From Ceratodon purpureus (taxonomy: Eukaryota; Streptophyta; Bryopsida; Pseudoditrichales; Ditrichaceae): DNA of 64,000 nucleotides. The stretch spans positions 4,141,271 to 4,205,270 of the forward strand of contig CM026432.1 of assembly GCA_014871385.1 (NCBI GenBank), in the 5' to 3' direction. Positions within the stretch are counted from its first letter, which is position 1. Every line of letters starts with the position of its first letter. This document shows positions 57,168 to 64,000 of this stretch, piece after piece. The notes beneath the pieces were generated by a model. The model did no database searches. It had not been told where the DNA came from and worked only from the letters and a program-made list of their open reading frames with translations. The position numbers were made by a program, and so were the translations under genes.

Positions 57168-57953
57168 GGGAGGAGCACAGTAAAGTGGACCTAAAAAGTG
57201 CATAGCTATTTGTCAATTTCAGCCCTTTTGCAAAAATTGCACTTGAAAGTGATGGAAAGATGTTATTGAAGTCATTTTTTTTTTGCTAATATAGATTCTC
57301 AACTTTTTTTTCAACAACTTGGAAAAGTTTCGTCACTCGTGCAAAGTAGACACTTTAAAGTTATTGTATGAAGGCTTCAAATCCAAGCCAAGTGAATGGA
57401 GTCATTTGAAAAAGTGGCTAGAAAAGAGCGAAAAACTATCTTAAAGTCACATTTGAAGGAGTGGTGCCTTCTATAAGTTTGAAAGGTATTCTAAAATAGT
57501 CAATTCATATACTCAATAATTGATTTAAGGTTCTAAAAGTACTGGAAGGATGTTTTTTAAGATGGTCACTTTTTTGGTACTTTTTGTGAGTTTTTTTTCA
57601 CAGAACATTGTTTTTTAAATTGGAAAAAACATCATCTAAAGACAATAGAGGGCACCAAATGAAGAAATTAAGACTTTGGAAAAGTTAATTTTCATTATTT
57701 AGAACTAGTGGTCAAATTAAGTTTCAATTAAAGATGCTCTTTTCATGTGGATGTGTATGAGATAACTTAGAGCACCTCAGGTCCTCAGGACGTGACTAAA
57801 ATGCTTAAAAACTACACCAAAATGCTCAAAAACTACACCAAAATGCTCAAAGTAGGCTTTGAGCTTTGAAAAACATTACACTTCATATTCACTTCCTAGT
57901 AATCACAGATTCACATGTTGCACTTTGTGGTTGGCTGTATTGTGCTCTCCTCC
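57168..57953 (-). mobile_element. Second copy of the TIR-bounded element found at 25.2 kb, inverted
   Basis: The complement of this segment aligns over its whole length with 25233-25969. Shared landmarks include CCACAAAGTGCAA, AAGTGAATATGAAGTG, TTTTTCAAAGCTCAAAGC and AAATAGCTA. Its ends GGAGGAGCACAGTAAAGTGG and the complement of the right end (GGAGGAGAGCACAATACAGC) form imperfect TIRs. A 20-21-bp phrase AATGCTCAAAAACTACACCA is tandemly repeated near 57800. It has no coding capacity. Confidence 0.8.
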
Positions 57954-59032
57954 GCCAGTTACTATGTTCTTTGAGGGTTTGCATAATCTAAGCAACAATA
58001 CTTCCTCCATTCAATTTCACTATTAAACGTCTTCTAGCAGCGGTTTCTCAAATTTAGCAACGTCTCGTTCCATTTCTGTTGCTTTCCATCCTCAAAATTA
58101 TTGATACATCGACTAAAGCAACGTTTTTTTGGGGAAAGAAATATTCAAGTTTTAGAAACTTTGTTGGACTTGCTCTAATCTGAATGATCGCCAACGATCC
58201 TTGCGCCCACGTCGGCATATTTTTTCTGTGCTTGCCTACGTGGAAAGTGGTCCCCCCATATGGACTTCATTCTTTCTTCATTGACGTGTGATGTGGCTCT
58301 CCTAATCTCTGTTCACTCCGAATCTTCTCGCACCTCCACTTCAAACTTCAGTTCTAGTTTTTGTCGCTAACAAAGATTCTAGAATACAGACGTTATTGTA
58401 TACATCCGCAAAGATATTGGGAGGTACTATTTAGTTATTAATTCTATCATACACATTTAGTGCATTAGATACATATATTTCAAGAATAAGTCTACAATTA
58501 GATTTTACAATCATTTAAATCAGAGAATTAATACAACAATCTTTTTGTGCAACAATTTCTCAAAACCTCTTCCTAGGACTTCAAATCGCCTAAAGGAGAC
58601 ACAGGTCTAACCTATTCATTCTAACTTCAACATAAGTTACATCCAAAGTGCCTCTCAAAGTTTGGGCATAGTCTGAACCGGCCATGATAAACCTCCGAGC
58701 TTCGGTGCCACAGTTCATCCAACACATACATCCGATACCACATCCATCCACATGTCCGAGAAAACCATCGTCTTCCTCAACCGAGACACAATCCGCAGTG
58801 GATAAGAAAACCACACACAAAACCGTCACTATTCTACAGAATTCATAGACCACAGCCACAACAATCTAGGCCCGTAGTACAGCATACCGGTTTTGGGATA
58901 CGCAACGCGCACCACCGAAGCCAAGTTTCTGCGCCATCGTCTAGATTTTGTTGTGTTTTGATCGGAGTCTGTTTTGCGGCGAGTTTTGCAGTCGACGCAG
59001 TACCGCTTTGAGCCTTGGGAGGCAAGGAGGGG
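57954..59032. other. Intergenic; upstream region of the plastid-protein gene
   Basis: No supported gene. An 89-codon frame on the - strand (58590-58859) has a hydrophobic start and many Cys but no other support. If real, it would share a promoter region of about 170 bp with the next gene. Confidence 0.4.
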
Positions 59033-60834
59033 ATGGCCATGGAGGCCACCATGTCGACTTCATTCGCCGCTCAAACGCCGCTGCAGTCTTCCTTCTGGGG
59101 AAGAGGTGAGGGCTCCCGGTTGAGCTGCCCGGGCTGTGGCTGCAGCGGAGTGAAGCTGGGACGGAGATCAGGGGCTGGGGTGGTGACGGCGTATCTGGAG
59201 CGGGACTCCAACCCCCTGGCGCAGTTCTTCGGGCGGCTGCAGGGGAATCTGCCGATTGTGGGGCTGCTGTCGCGGATGCTGAGTGATGAGGGCGGTGTGG
59301 GTGATGACAGGATCCAGCCCGTGGAGTTTTGCCGGAAGGTCGAGAAGAAGTGCTCGTATGAGGCGTCCAAGGCTTTCTACGAATTCCAGGAGCGGCATGG
59401 CGCGGTATGGTTGGAACCATTTCTGTGATTTTTGATCATTTTTAAAATTTTGCAGGTTTTTTAAAAAATTGGATGGTTTGTGGGAGTTGAGGTTTGAATG
59501 ATTATGGTCATGAAATTCCTTGAGGTGATGAGTAGGCACAGTAGCTCGTTGGATGTTTTTGTACAAGAGAATTGTATTCTTGAGGGAGTTCGTGCGGGGT
59601 TTTGAGATTTTGATTGCCAGTAGAACCCTTGCCATGGCCTTGCAGAGAGGTTTAGTGTTTGTTGTTCATCTGAATTTTTAGGGTTTAGGAAATTTAATTA
59701 GGTTGGTTGATGCATGTGCTGCAATGTAGATATTAGCTGTTATGCGAGGATGTTTTATGGTTTCAGTGCGGGAGCCTCTCTGTATTGCACATGATTTCTT
59801 AATTGATCTAAAATCGCTGTCTTCTTGGTTAATGGCCATTTAAAGCCTGGTGATGTGGTCATTCTTGCATCCATAGTATAATTTTCCAATGTAAATGTTA
59901 CCTGGCGGAGATTATCTAGGTTCGCTTCTGCCCAGATTTTCTTAGAACACCGAATCGTTTTTGAAATGACAGGACGTGAATTAGGCAGAGCACTGATACC
60001 CGTTTGTATTGAGCAGAAAGGCTCGAATTCTAGTCGATAGAAGTGGGAAAGCTACAGATTCTGTGCAGATTAGTTAGTGGAATCAAACCTGCTCAATCCA
60101 GGTTGATATTGTTTTTAAGGGTTTTAGGCTGAGTGGAGTATGGTCACTGCGGACGGGTCAAGTGTTCTGTGTATTTTGCGGTTTCACATGTACTTAATTA
60201 TGCATATTCATGTGAATCTGCAGGTTGCCAAACCGCAGTACGTGTTGTTATGGTGTTGGGCAGCAGCTGTAGGTGCAGGCCTACTCAAAACCGATGACCT
60301 TCTCATGTCAGCTGCACGTCTCCGTTGCTCTTACGACATCCAATACGAGACTGAAAACTTGGAACTGCTCATGGATGACGCAACCAAGGTACTTCTCCAG
60401 CGATACTTGGGTGAAATTTCTTGTCTTGTACTTTGTTGTGAGAAGGGAGAACTCAAATTGTGATGTTCTTAACTCATGTATTTTAATGCTCACTAATGTT
60501 TTTTTTTTCCACGGAATGTAATCAGAGACGCGCAAACTCAAAGTCAGTAGCTATCAATGTACCCATTGAAGCAAGGGCAGAGAAAGCGTTGGACGCCATC
60601 ATGAAGTGCTGCATCGGTGCCTCATTTCTGGAGGAAGAAGATGTTCGTCCGCTTACCATTATTTTAACAACTGTGTTCCCCTCTGCGGATGCCACAGAGA
60701 TAGAGAGAATCGTGACCTCGAGATTAGGTGGAAGTGAAGAGGACGAATCCAGTTTAGAAGATGATACTGAAGAGTTGGGAGCTGAAGAAGAACTAGTAGA
60801 GGAGAATACAAGCAGTAGTAGATGGGCTCAGTAA
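59033..60834 (+). CDS. PSA3: Plastid-targeted protein, PSA3 (photosystem I assembly 3)-like, 281 aa
   Basis: In Arabidopsis and maize PSA3 is a stroma-facing factor that works with PYG7 in photosystem I assembly, around PsaC. Exons 59033-59404, 60224-60388 and 60526-60834 join in phase with GT-AG sites. Residues 1 to about 55 are Ser/Gly/Arg-rich with few acidic residues, typical of a chloroplast transit peptide (MAMEATMSTSFAAQTPLQSS). The mature part begins NPLAQFFGRLQGNLPIVGLL and has LSDEGGVGDDRIQPVEFCRK, AFYEFQERHGA, YVLLWCWAAAVGAGLLKTDD and EARAEKALDAIMKCC. The tail is strongly acidic. The assignment rests on remembered similarity to PSA3/PDE329 and length (about 280 aa), so the name is less certain than the gene. 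The start is ATG 59033; another ATG lies 6 bp downstream. Confidence 0.7.
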
Positions 60835-61189
60835 GGATGCACATGTTTGCGTCTCTGCCCTTCGTAAACAAGAGTGAAACTTTAAATAGTCCCGGTGAAA
60901 GAGACACAGTCAGGCTTCTGCAGCTTGCAAATGTATAAATATTGCAATTTACAATCTTTCATGGTAAGAAATTTTGTTACATTTTAGGTTCTTCCAACCA
61001 TGTGTCCTTCATTTAGTCTAGCTCTGTACCTGTCTGCCTGCTAACTACATTGATTTCGACATGTAACCAAATTCTGGATTAAAATTATAAATCTGATAGG
61101 CCTCATTCAGTAAGAGAGGAGCATGCTTGCTGAAGAGCAAAAGAATACAAGTGCACAATCTATCTTACAATTGTTCTACACTGAGGTAT
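60835..61189. other. Convergent 3' region between two genes
   Basis: Presumably the 3' UTRs of the PSA3-like gene and of the convergent syntaxin gene. No other feature is seen. Confidence 0.6.
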
Positions 61190-62219
61190 CTATGGTATGA
61201 CCTTAGCAATCTTCAAAGCAATGATCAGAACGAGAATGAGCACAATTAGCAACAAGATGGATATGCAAGTCCACTTCCGTTTGCTGAGCTGATACCGTCT
61301 CGCGGAGGCCAAATGCTTGGTGCCACGTTCCGTGTAAGACGTAGCCCGGATCACGTTCGCTTCAATGTCGTTGATCATATGACCCTGTGCATCCACCAAC
61401 ACGGAGATGTCCATGAAGATGCTATGCAGCTCCATTAGGTGTCGCTCAATCGCCTTCACACCATCGTGCCGTTCCTGAACCTCTCGGATGGTCTCGATGA
61501 GGTGCCCACGGCCCTGCTCTCGAATCGCCTGTTGTAAGAAGGTCTCACTCTCGCCAGTCCGAATCATGTTCTCGACGGTTTCTTCATCAGCTTGCTTCCC
61601 AGTTACAGTGTAGTACCTGCAAGTGGTCAATCAACCCGGTCATCAGCAAGTTCTGAGAAATTTGAAGCAGCAAAAATGTGGGAAGATATCCAACCCAAAA
61701 AAACTTGTCAAAGATATGAAAAAATTTGGCATACCTGCGGCCAATTGTCTCCTTGTACTCGTCCATCATCGTTCCACGCAACGCCTGAAACTCGTCCATG
61801 AGCTCCTTAAGCTTCTTCCGCTGATTGTTTGTCAATCCCATTCTCTGCCGATCAACAGCACTCCCCTCCTCACACCCTTTTACCTGTCGGTGGGCGAAAT
61901 TCGCCTTATCGAGCTCCACCAGCTTCTCCTTCATGAACCGCGCCGACCTCGTCACAGCCCCCACATCCGCGTCCATCTGCGCCCGCAGAGCTTTCAACGC
62001 GTCCGCCCTATGAACCCCCTTGCTCTCCTCATTCGTAAGCTGAATCTTCTGAAGCAGCTGCTTAACATTGTTCACCTCATTCTGCACCACTCCAATCTCC
62101 CGGAAGAAATCCGCCATACTCTGCGGATTCAGCTTAGTCCCTGTCATCTCAACCTGCCGACCACTCTCGACGTCCCCCACCCTTCCCCCATTGAAACTCC
62201 TCCCCATCAAGTCATTCAT
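61190..62219 (-). CDS. SYP1-type syntaxin (Qa-SNARE), 303 aa
   Basis: Plasma-membrane syntaxin that forms SNARE complexes for secretion and cytokinesis. Exon 62219-61735 joins with a split Arg codon to exon 61616-61190. It starts MNDLMGRSF, like the SYP12/SYP13 group. The Habc helices cover about residues 35-160 (MADFFREIGVVQNEVNNVKQ onward). YYTVTGKQADEE follows, as in plant SYP1 proteins. The SNARE motif runs about 210-270 (ERHLMELHSIFMDISVLVDA onward) with the zero-layer Gln at about 239. A C-terminal membrane anchor spans about 278-300 (CISILLLIVLILVLIIALKI) with only a few residues beyond, so it is tail-anchored. It is complete with all expected parts. Which SYP1 subgroup it belongs to needs a tree. 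Confidence 0.93.
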
Positions 62220-63884
62220 GGTGCCAAGAAGATGACCAATCTATCCAAAATGACCACAAATTTCCTCTCACCGATCCTTCCAACGATCTCACCAAGGCCT
62301 TACCCTCAAAACCTCACTACATACTCTCCTGTGCAGAAACATTGACCATGACAGGAAAGCTAGCATAACTTCGATCAGGTTAATATAACATCATCGATCA
62401 GGTTAACCCGGTTCCTCTGCTAGTTTCTAGCACGCGGTACTACGACTGAGCATCGGGAATCATCCTAGCACCTGCCAGTTACCACCTCGACTAGCACAAA
62501 AAACTCCATACAGACGCGCATGGAAATGATAATTTAACACAAAAACGCCAGTGCGTGACATGTTCCTGGAAAGCTCACGGCACTGTCACTGAAACAGAAC
62601 TTCGACAGACAAGACTGGGAATTCGGCATGCACCGAGTCGTAGAAGAATTGGTTGCATGAGTGGAGTGAGAGTCGGTCCCGCAGCGCGGATGCCTTGGCA
62701 GGGGTGGAGATGGTGCGGCGAAGGAGGTCCCAGCCTGCACACAGGTTTACAACATAGTTACAGTGATCGTCCACTTCACTGAATGAGCTCCTGAGTATCA
62801 AGCGGATATTACGTAGTTATCACACTAGTATTACCATAACATCTCATGTGTATCAATCGAAAATTGCTTGTGGTGAGGGTCCCATTGTTCTTCACGCTGC
62901 GACCCCACCGACACCTTTCATGGAACTGCGGCTTGCGCGGAGACGGATGTATTGATGGATGTGTTTATTTCACCTTTGGATGAACGATGTGGATGATGAT
63001 ATTGTTACCTGTGTTGGGAAGGGTGGGGTATTGGATTTTGAAGTCTAATAACTGTGTAGATGTTAGGAATGCTCTTAGAGCTTCCTCATCACGAGGGATC
63101 CTGTATATGTATCTGGACAAAGTTCATCCAGATAGCTATGAAAACCCTTATACTATAATCTCGTATTGGAAAAAAATTCCCGGATTGGATCCCCAATCCT
63201 GGATACTTGCTTCATGTGCCAAGATTGAAAGTTGCTATCCGCATCGCTCAATTTACCCAATATTTTTACTTGTTTTCACCTCCGCAGAGAATTCAAGGTG
63301 TTGTATTAGGGTTGAAGAGGGAACATGCTAAAACGAGGTTTGCAGTTTACTTTTCCAGAAGTCCGCAATGCAGCATCTAGTGTTCTATCTGGAAATTCGA
63401 AGAAAACTCATTCTTTTCCTAATACAAAATCCCAAATTGCGGTGAGAATGCTATTTCCCTTGTGATAGGAAAGGATGATTTAGACCATCGTGCACTTGAA
63501 CATTTTGAGTACACGTGGCTAATTTACTATCCAATATTACATTGAAAATGATAATTAGTGTCATATAGTATTAAGTGTCATAATAAGTGATCCATTCATG
63601 TAGGGTCCTTCAATAAAATATTTGGACTAATAAGATATTGTTGAAATTTAAAAAAATGGCAATTCTTATTAATTCATTATGAAAAGTTTGATGTATTACA
63701 CCTAAGGCCGAACAATGAAATATTTCTAGCATCCAAGTACAAAACTTAATCTGAATGAATATTATCAATTTCCATACAAACCTTCTAATAGTATTGCACA
63801 ATATGTCAAGTTGTGAAATTCAATGCCAAGATGTACAATGAAGCAACATATTATTGTAATTATGCCATTAAGGAAGCCTCGCTG
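62220..63884. other. Intergenic, no supported gene
   Basis: The syntaxin promoter side. Open frames at 62534-62801 and 62987-63331 have no recognisable content. Confidence 0.5.
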
Positions 63885-64000
63885 ATAAACCTCACCCTTG
63901 TCTTAATGACGAGGGCCCTCCAACCAGGGCTCCCATTGGAGGGGGCAGAAAGCCCCCTATATTTTGCGTCTTCATGAAAAAAAAATTAAGAAATTAAAAA
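63885..64000 (+). mobile_element. Partial second copy of the 40-kb MITE, running off the window
   Basis: From about 63885 the sequence matches the left part of the element at 39957: TAAACCTC, CTTGTCTTAATGACGAGGGC, CCAGGGCTCCCATTGGAGGG, CCCCTATATTTTGC and an A-rich stretch. The outermost bases of the terminal repeat are degenerate here. Confidence 0.85.

Noticed and set aside
58590-58859. 89-codon Cys-rich frame with a hydrophobic start, - strand
   Set aside because: Signal-peptide-like but without a basic N-terminus, homologue or splice evidence. Mentioned only in the intergenic entry.
1-64000. CRISPR arrays, bacterial operons, rRNA genes
   Set aside because: No regularly spaced direct repeats of that kind, no Shine-Dalgarno-type operon layout and no rRNA-like segments were seen.

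Overview
This 64 kb window looks like nuclear DNA of a land plant, probably an early-diverging lineage such as a moss or another bryophyte. The evidence is GT-AG introns, plant-specific gene families (a photosystem I assembly factor, an F-box protein, an RD-type receptor-like kinase, a SYP1-type syntaxin, SMU2/RED), a MULE transposase of the SWIM-finger type common in bryophyte and lycophyte genomes, and an old nuclear copy of plastid DNA holding clpP and 5'-rps12. The lineage call is inference. I see no bacterial, viral or CRISPR features.

Layout: 1-9.3 kb is a large Mutator-like (MULE) DNA transposon. It has a Ulp1-type cysteine protease gene on the + strand (5' end outside the window), an AT-rich spacer with a 397-bp tandem duplication, and a multi-exon transposase gene on the - strand with a DDE core, a SWIM finger and basic AT-hook-like repeats. 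A 142-bp foldback element with a perfect 10-bp target duplication follows at 9.7 kb. From 9.9 to 13.9 kb there is mostly gene-poor DNA with a CACTA-type MITE and one doubtful two-exon ORF. A receptor-like kinase lies at 13.9-15.8 kb and an intronless Ser-Pro-Thr-Arg-repeat protein at 18.5-20.7 kb. A tRNA-Ser(GCU) gene broken by a 163-bp insertion is at 22.5 kb.

22.7-33.6 kb is a repeat field. Two diverged tandem copies of an unidentified element (24.4-26.5 and 29.65-32.0 kb) each keep a TATA box, and each is followed by a related coding-like block. Copy A carries a terminal-inverted-repeat (TIR) insertion whose sister lies inverted at 57.2-58.0 kb. Copy B carries a CACTA-type MITE. Each copy supplies the empty site for the other's insertion. 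The plastid-derived clpP/rps12 fragment sits between them.

SMU2/RED, a 14-exon spliceosomal protein gene, occupies 33.66-38.97 kb on the - strand, with a MITE and a small duplication upstream. An F-box gene at 45.5-46.7 kb is followed by two apparently identical 1,179-bp direct repeats (47.0-50.1 kb). The right end holds a two-exon MDR oxidoreductase, a three-exon plastid protein matching PSA3, and a two-exon Qa-SNARE. A second copy of the 40-kb MITE runs off the right edge.

The host genes are unrelated housekeeping or signalling genes and form no pathway or cluster. The most unusual signals are the 14 exact copies of the 8-mer GTGACACT/AGTGTCAC spread through the MULE, the EAR-like DLN motifs in its transposase, the interrupted tRNA gene, the reciprocal empty sites, and the paired coding-like blocks of the unidentified element.
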